Below are positions 1 to 9,178 of a stretch of 64,000 bases of DNA, in pieces. The stretch covers positions 27,479 to 91,478 of the forward strand of contig CAVQVI010000008.1 in assembly GCA_963717075.1 (NCBI GenBank). The letters are read 5' to 3'. Positions within the stretch are counted from its first letter, which is position 1. The number at the start of each line of letters is the position of its first letter. The stretch is from JBGOTP01 sp963717075 (GTDB lineage: Bacteria > Acidobacteriota > Vicinamibacteria > Vicinamibacterales > CAVVIG01). A program made the position numbers and the translations under genes. The notes under the pieces were generated by a model that was not told the DNA's origin, searched no databases, and saw nothing but the letters and a program-made list of their open reading frames with translations.

Positions 1-620
1 CTGTGATGATTGCCGGCACGATCCAGCCACGTCTGATCGTTTTGTGCGGTCGTTGTGACGACCAGGACGTCGCCTTCCCACGTTCCGTTGGACTTGCCCA
101 TCCAGGAATCGACCGGCAGCTCCGAGTGGTCCTTCATGTAGATGACTCGGTTCGCAGCCGCGAACGGATAAACCATCAGCAGATCGCCGTCACCCTGGAA
201 AATCTGGAACGGTAAATTGTGGTAGGTCGCGCGTGGAACTCCGAGCATGTAGCACTTGGCTTCAGGGTCGGCCGCGGGCCACTTCGCGCGGTTTTCGTTG
301 CGCTTTGCGAGCGCTGCGGGCAAGTACGGAATCGTCCCTCCACGCACGACGCTCCGCCCGGCCGGAATGGCGGCGATGGCGCCAAGCTGCCAGAAGACAT
401 TGCTGCCAGGGCTGCCAGGGCTGCCAGTCAGTCCTTCCACCGAATGAGCCTCCAGATTCCAGTACGCGGTGTTCAGCGCCTGCCAGATGCCATTGAAATT
501 GGGATGCCCCGAAATGCGTTCCGGACGGGCCGGTTGCGGCTGCGCTCGAGCGGTGCCGACGGTCAGCAATAAGAATATCGCCAGGGCCGTCGCGAGCGTG
601 CCGATCAATCGGTTTCGCAT
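1..620 (-). CDS. Exported W-E-G-D motif protein, 3' end beyond window
   Basis: Reads leftwards off the window edge, so only the first 206 codons are present and no stop is seen. ATG is at 620. Residues 1-27 form a Sec signal peptide with a hydrophobic core (ALAIFLLLTVG) and an A-R-A-Q cleavage region. The mature part has NFNGIWQ near residue 41 and TWEGDVLVV near 179. The same two landmarks occur in the protein at 18125-18961 (FSGMW, KWEGDTLVI), so the two are distant paralogues. Such exported proteins are common in Acidobacteriota and their function is not known. A 9 bp unit (GCTGCCAGG) repeated three times at 402-428 encodes a small Gly-Ser-Pro repeat. The start lies 31 bp after the quinoprotein stop, so the two are probably cotranscribed. 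Confidence 0.8.
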   Translation of the reverse strand, partial: MRNRLIGTLATALAIFLLLTVGTARAQPQPARPERISGHPNFNGIWQALNTAYWNLEAHSVEGLTGSPGSPGSNVFWQLGAIAAIPAGRSVVRGGTIPYLPAALAKRNENRAKWPAADPEAKCYMLGVPRATYHNLPFQIFQGDGDLLMVYPFAAANRVIYMKDHSELPVDSWMGKSNGTWEGDVLVVTTTAQNDQTWLDRAGNHH

Positions 621-651
621 GTGTCAATCTCCGAAATACGTCGTGACGTGT

Positions 652-2620
652 CTACTGGGGCAGCGCGAACACGAGCAGCGACTCGTTGTTGCCCTGTCCG
701 TTCGTCGCGGCGACGACGGCGACATACTGCTTGCCGTTCCTGCCCTGGTAGGTGATCGGAATGGCGGTGACGTTGTAATCCAAACGAACAGACCACAGTT
801 CCTTGCCGGTCTTTGAATCGAAGGCGCGGAAGCGCCGGTCGCGTGTCGCGCCGATGAACACCAACCCGCCTGCGGTGACCATCGGACCGCCGTACCCAGG
901 GGATCCGACGTTCTTCTTTCCTTCCGGCATGCTGTCGTTCACGCCCAGCGGAACACGCCACACGAACTCGCCGGTCGCGGCGTTCACGGCCATCAGGCTG
1001 GCCCATGGAGGACGGAAGCAGGGCAGGGTGCCGAGTGATTTCCCGTCTGCTATCGTGCGCTTCAGCGCTGAGCGCGCCGCCGCCCTGTTGCACATACGGA
1101 AACTCGGTGTCTTTCGTGTTCTCGTTGTAGCGTGGATTCGGCGCGATCCAACCGGAAGACGGCTCGTCCTTCGAGTTCACGAAGATGTATCCGAGCTCGG
1201 GATCGGTTGCGGTGCCGCCCCAGTTCACGCCGCCGGTCATTCCAGGGAAGATCAAAGACGGCGGGCCGCCGTTGGGCCGGTAGTTCCACGGCGTGTACGG
1301 CCCGTCGTTGCGGAACTTCACGCGGTCCCACAATTCCCGGCATGCCTGCGCGTGTTCGGGCGTGGTGTCTTCGGCCGTGACGAGATCGTTCCTGCGTCAT
1401 GCTCACTCTGGCGAGCGGACCGGGCTTCCTCGGGATCGGCTGCGTCGCCGGATACCACTCGCCCGGCACGTCTGCCTTTGCCATGCGGACGTTCGTCGAC
1501 GCCGTAGATCGGCGTCCCGTTCTCGCGATTCAGGATGAACATGAAGCCGGACTTGCCGACCTGCGCGAGCGCGGGAATCGTCTTTCCGTCTTTCCTGATG
1601 TCGATCAAGCCGGGCGCGGGCGGCAGGTTGTAGTCCCACAGCTCGTGGCGGATGTTCTGGAAGTACCACTTCAACTTGCCCGTCTGCGCGTCGAGCGCGA
1701 CCGTCGTGTTGCTGAAGAGGTTGTTGCCGGGCCGATCGCCGCCGTAGTAGTTCATGCCCGGACCGCTGACCGGCATGTAGACGATGCCGCGCTGCTCGTC
1801 GACGGTCAGCGTGAACGACCAGACGTTGTTGCCGGTGCGATCTTTCCAACTGTCATTGCCCCACGTGTCGTTGCCGACTTCGCCGGGCAGCGGAATGGTG
1901 TGAAAGTCCCACAGCTTCTCTGCCGGTGCGCGCGTCGTAGGCGTGGACGTCGCCCTTCTCGCCCTTGCTTGTCGTGAGGTGCGGTCCGATGTGCCGTTCG
2001 CCGGGCCCGAAGAAATTCGATCCCATCAGGATGACGTTCTTGTAGATCAGCGGGCACTCCGGAGTAGGCGATCTCCAGATCGACGTGACCGCGGTTGCCG
2101 AACTCGACGTCCAGCTTCGCCGGTGTTGGCGCGAAGGGCGATCAACTTCTTCAGGCTCGTAAAGAGGATGCGTGGGGGCAGGCGGCCTTCGCCGGGCCGG
2201 TACGCGACACCACGGAACGATGCGAGTCCTTCGGGTAGTTCGTAGCGCCAGATTTCTTTTCCTGTCTCCGGTTCGAGCGCGACCACGCGATTGCCCGATG
2301 GCAGATACATCACGCCATTCACGACGATGGGTGTCACTTCCTGAAACATTTCGAACGCGCTGGCCGGCTTGTCTATCGCGGGGACGACAACGCCCGGCTC
2401 GGGCCGCAGTCGATACGACCACGCCTGGGTGAGTGTCGAGACGTTCTGTCGTGTTGATCTGCGTCAGAGGCGAGTAGCGTGTGCCGGCGAGATCGCGATT
2501 GTAGGTCGGCCAGTCCCAATCGGGATTGCGTCCGGTATCCTTTTGTGCACTCCCGACGTGCGCAACGAGCGCGCCCACTATCACGCCCGAGATCAAACCA
2601 CCGACACGCCTGATACGCAT
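652..2620 (-). CDS. PQQ-dependent dehydrogenase-like quinoprotein (multiply frameshifted)
   Basis: Periplasmic eight-bladed quinoprotein of the glucose/alcohol dehydrogenase type. Family members oxidise sugars or alcohols with PQQ and pass electrons to the respiratory chain. An N-terminal signal peptide (MRIRRVGGLISGVIVGALVA) precedes WPTYNRDLAGTRYSPLTQIN, the usual first blade. Later blades carry VVALEPETGKEIWRYELPEG, LDAQTGKLKWYFQNIRHELW, and near the C-terminus FDSKTGKELWSVRLDYNVTA. The homologous segments lie in different frames, with breaks near 2440, 2080, 1900, 1480, 1390 and 1065. The total span, about 656 codons, matches an intact family member, so the breaks look like sequencing indels, although decay cannot be excluded. 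Start chosen at the Met that gives a normal signal peptide. It stands just upstream of the exported protein ending at the window edge. Confidence 0.75.
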
Positions 2621-2860
2621 GGATCGAATCCCTTCCATCTCCCGGATGTTCAGCCAAAGCTTGCCGGCACCGCGAGTAGTTCTTCAGCAGCCGTGTTGGG
2701 CACCTTCTGGCTGATTCGCTGGGGCGCTCTCGTCGACCGATCCGCCACGGGGGCGCTGACGCGAAGTTACTCGGCATTCTATCAAGGCTTGGCCCAGAGA
2801 CGGACGATAGCCGGCCATCAGGAGCTGTTCCTTACAGTGGTTGATCGGAAGCATGGGCAA

Positions 2861-2896
2861 CAGAAAAGGGTTACAGCGATGTGCTGTAACCCTTTC
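2861..2896 (-). terminator. Rho-independent terminator of the TonB receptor gene
   Basis: Perfect 13 bp stem, AAAGGGTTACAGC paired with GCTGTAACCCTTT, around a 5 nt loop at 2878-2882. On the minus strand it lies about 20 bp past the receptor stop and runs into TTTTCTG. The T-run exists on both sides, so it could also work in the other direction. Confidence 0.8.
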
Positions 2897-2916
2897 TAAA
2901 CACTTGTTTTTCCATA

Positions 2917-5900
2917 TCAGAAATCGTAGCGCGCCGTGAACTTCACGAACCGTGGCTGGATGACAGCCGTCGGGCGCGTCCACGTTGCGCCGAACGTATT
3001 GATCTGCGTCAGGATCGCGTCGGAGTTGCCGAGATTGTAGACGTCGAAGTTCGCCTCGAGCTGGCCCTTGCCTAACTTGAAAATCTTCGTCGCGCGAAAG
3101 TCGATCTGATTCAGACGATCGCCATACACCGTGCCCGGCTGCATGACGTTGACCGTGGCCTGATTCGCCAGGAACGTGGGGCGTCCCAGCCCCTGCACTC
3201 TGCCGGCCGCGATGTCGGCGTTCGTGTAGATGACGTTCGCGCCGATTTGCGGGCCGGGAAGGCTCTGATACGTCACGCTCAGCCGTACGCCGGCCCACGG
3301 CAACTGGTAGGAGCTGAGCGCTTTGGCGCCTGTCAGGAAGGGCGATTCCTGATGGCAGAATTCGAGCGGCGTCCACGCGCCGGGGCCCACACCGCCAAAC
3401 CCCAGGTACGCGCCGTTGCCGACCGGGCTCGGCACACCGGCCGGCAGGGCACCGACCGGCAGCGGCAGTTGTAGTGCCTCCGGCGCCTTGGCGACGATCT
3501 CGCAATTGTCGCTCACGGCTTTGCCGCTACTCATTCCGCCCTGGAAGAAGAGCCCGTTGGCGAACCGCCCGTCGATGGAGATGTCGAACCCGTTCCAATT
3601 CTGGTACTGCTTGCCGAGTTGGGACGCGGCCTTGACGACGTTCTTATTGAGGACCACGGCCCTCTGGTCGTACAGCCCCGTCAGCGTCGCGCCTGCGTTG
3701 GGAATCCCCGGCGGATTGCTCGGAACCGTCACGGTGAAAGGCAGGAAGTCGCTGGCGGACAGCGCCTCGTTGTCGAGCACCATGAAGTTGCCCATGATGC
3801 GTCGATAGTATCCGGCGTTGATGGACACCCTCGGGATCAGCTGGTGCTGGACGCTCGTCGAGAACTCCCAGTTCGACGGCCGCACGCCCCACCCGTTCAG
3901 GACGGCCGGATCGTAGAACGTCGTTGGCAGGAAGTTGCCGAAGTTGATGTTGAGCCACCCCCCGCACACATCGCCGCCCGACGGCCGCAGGTCCTGAGCG
4001 GCTGAATTGAGAAGGTTGCAGTCTGGAAAGAAGTTGCCGTTGCTGTCGGTCCAGTTCCGTTGAGTGGAGGTTTGAACCGTCAGGCCGGGGTTGTTGGCGT
4101 CGGCATACCGAATCGAGTCCTGCTCGACGGCGCGGCTGGCGCTCGCCTTGATCGCGGTCTTCCCGTTGCCGAACAGATCGTAGGCGGCGCTTATGCGCGG
4201 ATTCACGTCCTTCCAGTTTGGAACGTTGGTGACTTCGGCGTAGGAATTGGTCCGATTCGGCGTCCATCGAGTCGTGTTCGCGGTAAAGGGATCGACCGAT
4301 TCATTCTGCAGGTCGAACCGAATGCCGCCGCTGACGGTGAGACGATTGTGCGTCCAGCGGTCCTGTGCGTACAGACCCAGGTTGCGGTTCAGCTTCGTCG
4401 TGAATCCCGCGAGCGGGGCGAAAATCGTGACCTGGTTCGGGACGAAGTCGAGCGTCCTCAGCTGGATGTCGTTGTACGAGTTCGCATAGTTGTTCCGGTT
4501 GAAGTGCCCGCGCTGAAGGTCCATCCCGAACTTCGTGCTGTGCGTCCCGGTCACGTAGCTCACTGACGCCTTGTAGCTTTGCTGCCGCACGTTGTCGAAC
4601 ATGTTCGCCGCCGGGGACGCACGATAGGTCATCGGCTTCGCGAGCGGGTTGACGCCGCCGCCCTGCTCCACGATTGGAATGCCAGCGCTTCGATCGGGCT
4701 GCGCGAGAATCGTGTCCGGGCTCGCGCCCGGCGCAACCCCCGCCTCGAAGAGCAGACGGTTCGTCGCCACGTAGGACCACGTGAGCGTGCCCAACTGGGT
4801 GTACCACTCCGTGATGCGTGCCGCTTCCGGCGACAGCGTCGCGTTGATCGTCCAAAACGGATCCTGCTTCCGCTGATAGCCGTACCACGCGGAAATCTTT
4901 TGCTTCTGAGACAGGGCATAAGTCAGCCTCAGGTTGGTATCCCTCGTCCACGTGCCCAGGTTGGCCTGGTGGCCCTTGTCCTCCACGCGGATCACGGCCG
5001 CCGGATCGGCCGGGTAGAACAACCCGGCAATGTAAGACTCGTTTGTGAAGTACCGGGCCGTGAAATAGAACCACAGCTTGTTCTGCTTGATTGGTCCACC
5101 GAGCGCGCCGGCAACGTCGTACAGCTTCTTGAGGCTCGAAGGCGCGCCCGCGAGGCCGCGATCGACCAGACGCTGGGTAATGTTGCTGGACTGGAAGCGT
5201 GGCGCGGAGCCGTTGCCGAGGATCGCGCCGTGGAAGGCGTTGCCACCGGACTTCGGAATCATGTTCGCCAGCACGCCGTTTGTGCCGGACTCGCCAGTCT
5301 GGCCCGAAACAGATATGTCCACTTCGTCGAAGAGCAGCGGGGAAAAGCTCATGTTCGAGACATTCGAGCTGATATACATATTCCCGACGCGCAACCCGTC
5401 GAGCAGCGACACGCCGTCGCCGGGAAGGCCCCCGTGAGCAGAGACCTGAGCGCCCGTCGTATCGCCCGACGACCCTCCGACGTCGCGGGTGGTGGTGTTG
5501 ACACCGGCGACGAGCGTGGCGAGCTGAATCCAGACGCCGCTCGTCGGGATATCCTTGAACATCGTCGACGTCAGCGTGCGCTGTTGCGCCGCTGATTGGA
5601 TGTCGACGACGGGCGATTCGCCGATCACCGTGATCGTCTCGGTCACCGCACCGACCTTGAGATCGGCGTTCACGGTCGCCGTGAAGTTGATGCTCACCTC
5701 GATGGCTTCACGCTTGACGGTGCTGAAGCCTGCCAACGTGAACGTCACGGTGTAGACGCCAGGCGGAAGGCTGACGATTTGATACTGGCCGCTGCCGTCA
5801 GTCACGACGGTGCGCACTCTCTCGATGAGCGCAGGACTGCCGGCTTCCACTGTCACACCCGGGAGGACTGCTCCAGACGCGTCCTTGACAGCGCCGGCGA

Positions 5901-5985
5901 TGGTCCCGAGCGCCTGGCCGGCACAGGGCGCTGGCAGGCCGATGAACCCGATTGTGGCTAGAGCAACTGTCGCGATCGCTCGCAT
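2917..5985 (-). CDS. TonB-dependent receptor, Oar-like, with carboxypeptidase-regulatory domain
   Basis: Outer membrane beta-barrel protein of 1022 aa. Residues 1-24 are a signal peptide. Residues 25 to ~110 form an Ig-like carboxypeptidase-regulatory domain (GTIAGAVKDASGAVLPGVTV, SLPPGVYTVTFTLAGF). A plug-like region follows (IPTSGVWIQLATLVAGVNTT, SVSGQTGESGTNG), then a long barrel ending in an aromatic residue (FVKFTARYDF). This architecture is expanded in Acidobacteriota and is usually taken to import large or polymer-derived substrates, or to serve in surface contact; the ligand cannot be read from sequence. The start at 5985 is preferred over an ATG 36 bp upstream because GGGAGA lies just ahead of it and it gives a clean signal peptide. 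The gene is fully open across 3 kb, unlike both neighbours, and has its own terminator. Confidence 0.9.
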   Translation of the reverse strand: MRAIATVALATIGFIGLPAPCAGQALGTIAGAVKDASGAVLPGVTVEAGSPALIERVRTVVTDGSGQYQIVSLPPGVYTVTFTLAGFSTVKREAIEVSINFTATVNADLKVGAVTETITVIGESPVVDIQSAAQQRTLTSTMFKDIPTSGVWIQLATLVAGVNTTTRDVGGSSGDTTGAQVSAHGGLPGDGVSLLDGLRVGNMYISSNVSNMSFSPLLFDEVDISVSGQTGESGTNGVLANMIPKSGGNAFHGAILGNGSAPRFQSSNITQRLVDRGLAGAPSSLKKLYDVAGALGGPIKQNKLWFYFTARYFTNESYIAGLFYPADPAAVIRVEDKGHQANLGTWTRDTNLRLTYALSQKQKISAWYGYQRKQDPFWTINATLSPEAARITEWYTQLGTLTWSYVATNRLLFEAGVAPGASPDTILAQPDRSAGIPIVEQGGGVNPLAKPMTYRASPAANMFDNVRQQSYKASVSYVTGTHSTKFGMDLQRGHFNRNNYANSYNDIQLRTLDFVPNQVTIFAPLAGFTTKLNRNLGLYAQDRWTHNRLTVSGGIRFDLQNESVDPFTANTTRWTPNRTNSYAEVTNVPNWKDVNPRISAAYDLFGNGKTAIKASASRAVEQDSIRYADANNPGLTVQTSTQRNWTDSNGNFFPDCNLLNSAAQDLRPSGGDVCGGWLNINFGNFLPTTFYDPAVLNGWGVRPSNWEFSTSVQHQLIPRVSINAGYYRRIMGNFMVLDNEALSASDFLPFTVTVPSNPPGIPNAGATLTGLYDQRAVVLNKNVVKAASQLGKQYQNWNGFDISIDGRFANGLFFQGGMSSGKAVSDNCEIVAKAPEALQLPLPVGALPAGVPSPVGNGAYLGFGGVGPGAWTPLEFCHQESPFLTGAKALSSYQLPWAGVRLSVTYQSLPGPQIGANVIYTNADIAAGRVQGLGRPTFLANQATVNVMQPGTVYGDRLNQIDFRATKIFKLGKGQLEANFDVYNLGNSDAILTQINTFGATWTRPTAVIQPRFVKFTARYDF

Positions 5986-6204
5986 GGCGGGTCTCCCTTC
6001 GTTCCAAGAAACCACGTTCACTTCATCCGCTCGAGAGTTGAGCGCGTCGATCGTCCGTCGGGGTGAGCGTCCCGCATGTTGCCCTCCAACGGAATGGTGG
6101 GTGTCAGACGGCGCTATCGTCTCTGTCGAAAGAGATTTCCTCGGATCCGGATGAGACGTATACCCCCGGGGCAGGCGGGTGTCAAGCTGCGCGGCTCAGG
6201 CGTG

Positions 6205-7846
6205 TTATTTGGCGGCGATCAGCGATTCGAGCAGGGCGACGGTTTCCGGGAACGGCTCGCCGGCCGCTTGTCGAACACCAGGCACGCCGACACCCTTCGC
6301 GAGATCGAGCGGTGTTCGGCCGTTCGCGTCCTTCGCCTGCAGGTCCGCACCGTTCTCGGCGAGGAATTTCACGAAGGGCGTGAAGCCGCGCTGCGCAGCG
6401 CCGTGCAGCGCCGTCTGGTGCGGCACGGCGAACGGGCTCGGCACCTGGCCGGGGCGCCGAATGGCCACGGCGAACGCCGCCGCCTGCGACAGACCGTCCG
6501 TCGGGTTGCGCCCCGGCTCGGTCACCATCCGCGCATTGATGTCCGCGCCGGCGTCGAGCAGCAGCCGCATCGTCGCGAGCACGCCTTCGTTGGTGCGATT
6601 GCGTCCGCGCGTGACGCGGTCGCCGAATTCGACACCAGCGGCCGCCATCAGCGGCGTGACGCCTTCCTTGCTCGGCAGATCGACGAGCGCCTTGTGCTTC
6701 AACAGCAGCTCGACGAACGGGGCATCGCCGGCGCGCGCTGCGCGCAACAGCGGCGTCGCGCCCTGCGCCAGGATCGTGTCGCCGCCGCGATCCTGCGGCA
6801 CGTCGCGATACGGCGGACGGCGCTTGAGCTGAAGATTCGGATTGGCGCCGTCCTCGAGCAGCAGCCTGGCGACGTCGAGCGCCGTGACCGAATCCTCGCT
6901 CGGGATCACGGCCATCGCGCCGTTGCCCTTGATCGGCAGCGTGCTGACGTCGGCGGCCATGTAGAGCGGCGACCGGCCGAAGAGGTCCCACTTGTCGACG
7001 TCGGCGCCGGCTTTGATCATGTACGCCGCGAACTCGAAGTGCAGATTGAGCAGCGCCATGTTGAGCGGCGTGATGCGTTCCGGATCTTCGAGATCCGGAT
7101 CGGCCCCGGCCGCGATCAGGTGCCGCGCACACTCGACGCAGCCTTCGCGAGCGGCGTAGAGCAGCGGCGTGAAGCCGCCCTTGTTCATGTCTTTGGGACG
7201 CGGCTCGGTGATGACCTTGCGTTCCCACTGGCGGACGACGCCGCGCGCATTGAGGTCGGCGCCTTCGGAGGCGAGGAACTTCACCATCTCGGCCTGGCTC
7301 TGCGCGGCGGCCCACATCAGCGCCGATTGCCCGCCCCAGGCTTCTTTGGCGTTGATGTCGGCACCGCGCCTCCAGCAGCCGCCTGGCCGCTTCGACATTG
7401 CCGCTGCGCGCCACGGCCATGAGCGGTGTTTCACCTTCCGGATTCCTGGTATTGGGATCGGCGCCGGCCTTGAGCAGCGCGTCGATGATCGGCGCCGAGC
7501 CGATGATGGCGGCCTCGGTCAGCGCAGACGTGCCGAACTGGTTCTTGAGTTTGACGTTCGCGCCGGCCTTGATCAGCGCGCGCACCAGCTCGAGATCGTC
7601 GTTCGACGCGGCCCACATGATCGCCGTCGTCCCGTCCGGCCCCGGCGCATTCGGGTTCGCGCCTTTCGCCAGCAGCTGCAACGCGGCCGCGCGATCGCCG
7701 CGCTCGGCCGCATCGAGCAGCGTCGCTTCCGCCGCTATCGCAATCGAGCTCGCGGCGACCAACATCGCGATAGCGGCAACGAGCCGCGTTCCCGCGACGC
7801 GCCAATTCTGAATTCTGAATTCTGAATTCTGAATTACAGGTTTCAT
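6205..7846 (-). CDS. Exported ankyrin-repeat protein (one frameshift)
   Basis: Protein of about 547 residues built almost entirely of ankyrin repeats: ALLDAAERGD, DGTTAIMWAASNDDLELVRA, GETPLMAVARSGNVEAARRL, GFTPLLYAAREGCVECARHL, ERITPLNMALLNLHFEFAAY and GVTPLMAAAGVEF. A hydrophobic stretch (LVAAIAMLVAASSIAIAAEA) near residue 25 looks like a signal peptide. The first ~150 residues and the remainder lie in different frames, with the break near 7370. Ankyrin arrays bind other proteins and no catalytic domain is present. The first ~14 codons are made from a tandem AATTCTG array, so the true start may be further inside. The start is 7 bp after the DUF1552 stop, so it is probably the last gene of that operon. 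Confidence 0.8.
7804..7835. repeat. Heptamer tandem array AATTCTG, four copies plus partial
   Basis: Four exact copies of AATTCTG at 7804-7831 followed by AATTA. The array overlaps the first codons of the ankyrin gene, where it encodes the repetitive residues NSEFRIQN. One of six short-unit arrays in this window. Confidence 0.85.
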
Positions 7847-7852
7847 CCCGTG

Positions 7853-9141
7853 TCAGACCTCCGAGAAGATGCCGCCGCTGTCGCCGAGCTTCTCCACCGG
7901 GATGTTGTTGCGGTCGAACAGCGTCACGAGCAGATCGGCAAAGCGCGAGTCCTGCGGATACTTCACGTGCTGACCGCCCTTGATGCGTCCGTGCGCATGA
8001 CCGAGGATCGCCGCCGGCAGCGGATCGTTGTTGTGCTTGTCGCTGTTGCTCATGTTGCTGCCGAACAGAATCGTCGAGTGATCGAGCACGGTGCCGTCAG
8101 CCTCCTTCGCCTTCGCCAGCCGCTCGACGAACTTCGCGAACACCTCGGTGTGGTACTTCTGAATCTGCACCAGCTTGTCCTGCTTCTGCGGATTGTTCCC
8201 GTGATGCGAGAGCGGATGGAAGGCTTCGGCGATGCCGAGGTTCGTGTACGTGCGCATGCTCGCTTCGCGATCCATCGAGAACGTGATGACGCGCGTGATG
8301 TCCGCCTGGAACGCGAGCGCCATCAGATCGAACATCAGCTTGAAATGCTCGGTGATGTCATTCGGCGTGCCGACCGGCGCATCCGGAATGTCGAGCCGGG
8401 AGGTGTCCTGCTGCGACGCCATCTGCACACGCCGCTCGATCTCGCGGACCGAGTCGAGGTAGTCGCTGACGACGACGCGATCGCGAACGCCGAGGCTGGC
8501 CTGCAGCCGCGCGGCCTGCCCCTTGACGCGGTCGAGGATGCTGCCGGTCTCGTGGAGAATCGCCGCACGCTCCTTGTCGGTGTCGCCCTGGCCGAACAGC
8601 TTCTGAAACACCGCGCGCGGATTGCCTTCCTGCGGCAGCGACTGCGTCGGCGTCCGCCAGGCCACGTCGCGCGCCGCCGAGCGCCGTCGTGAGCTCGAGC
8701 GACGGCAGCCGCGTCTCCTGCCCGATGTGCCGCGCCGCCAACTGGTCCGCGGTGACGCCGGCATCCGGACCGGCAACGCCATGGTCCCACGGCTTCACGC
8801 ACGTCAGCCACGTCATCTCGATGTAGCCGTGCGGCTCCGGCGTTTCGCCCGGCTTGTTGCGCAGCCCCGAGACGATCGTCAGGTGCTGGCGGAACGGCTC
8901 CAGCGGCTGGAGGATCGGCGACATCTCGTAGTCGGTGCCGGTCTGCGCCGGGCGACCAGCGGTCCATGATCGCGCCGTGCGGAAAGCCGATGAAGGCGAG
9001 CCGCTTCGGCGTCGACCCGGCTGCGGTCTGCGCCCACGCGGTGGCGGCGGGATTCATCGCATCGAGGAGCGGCAGCGCGATGGTGGCCCCAACGCCCTTC
9101 AACACCGTACGCCGTGAGACGTGCTTCTTGAATACGTACAT
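7853..9141 (-). CDS. DUF1552 family Tat-exported protein (frameshifted)
   Basis: Protein of about 430 residues. The N-terminus carries a Tat motif (SRRTVLKGVGATIALPLLDA) and the family start KRLAFIGFPHGAIMDRWSP. The middle segment has TIVSGLRNKPGETPEPHG. The C-terminus has DLMALAFQADITRVITFSMD, AFHPLSHHGNN and LDHSTILFGSNMSNSDKHNN, which are hallmarks of DUF1552. Breaks lie near 8940 and 8670, and the pieces together make one normal-length protein. DUF1552 genes typically sit directly beside DUF1592-type multidomain cytochromes in Planctomycetota, Verrucomicrobiota and Acidobacteriota, as here. The fold resembles the sulfatase/DUF1501 group, and the biochemical role is unknown. Confidence 0.85.
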
Positions 9142-9178
9142 TCGTTGCTCTCCGTTGTCACTTCGCCTGCGCGCTCCG

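Noticed and set aside
4579..5595. 338-codon open frame on the plus strand, opposite the TonB receptor gene
   Set aside because: It is the antisense of a clear, complete receptor; the translation is Arg-rich and matches no domain. Long antisense frames are expected at this GC content.
6076..7422. 448-codon plus-strand frame opposite the ankyrin gene
   Set aside because: Arg/His/Gly-rich shadow of the repeated ankyrin codons, with no ribosome site or recognisable motif.
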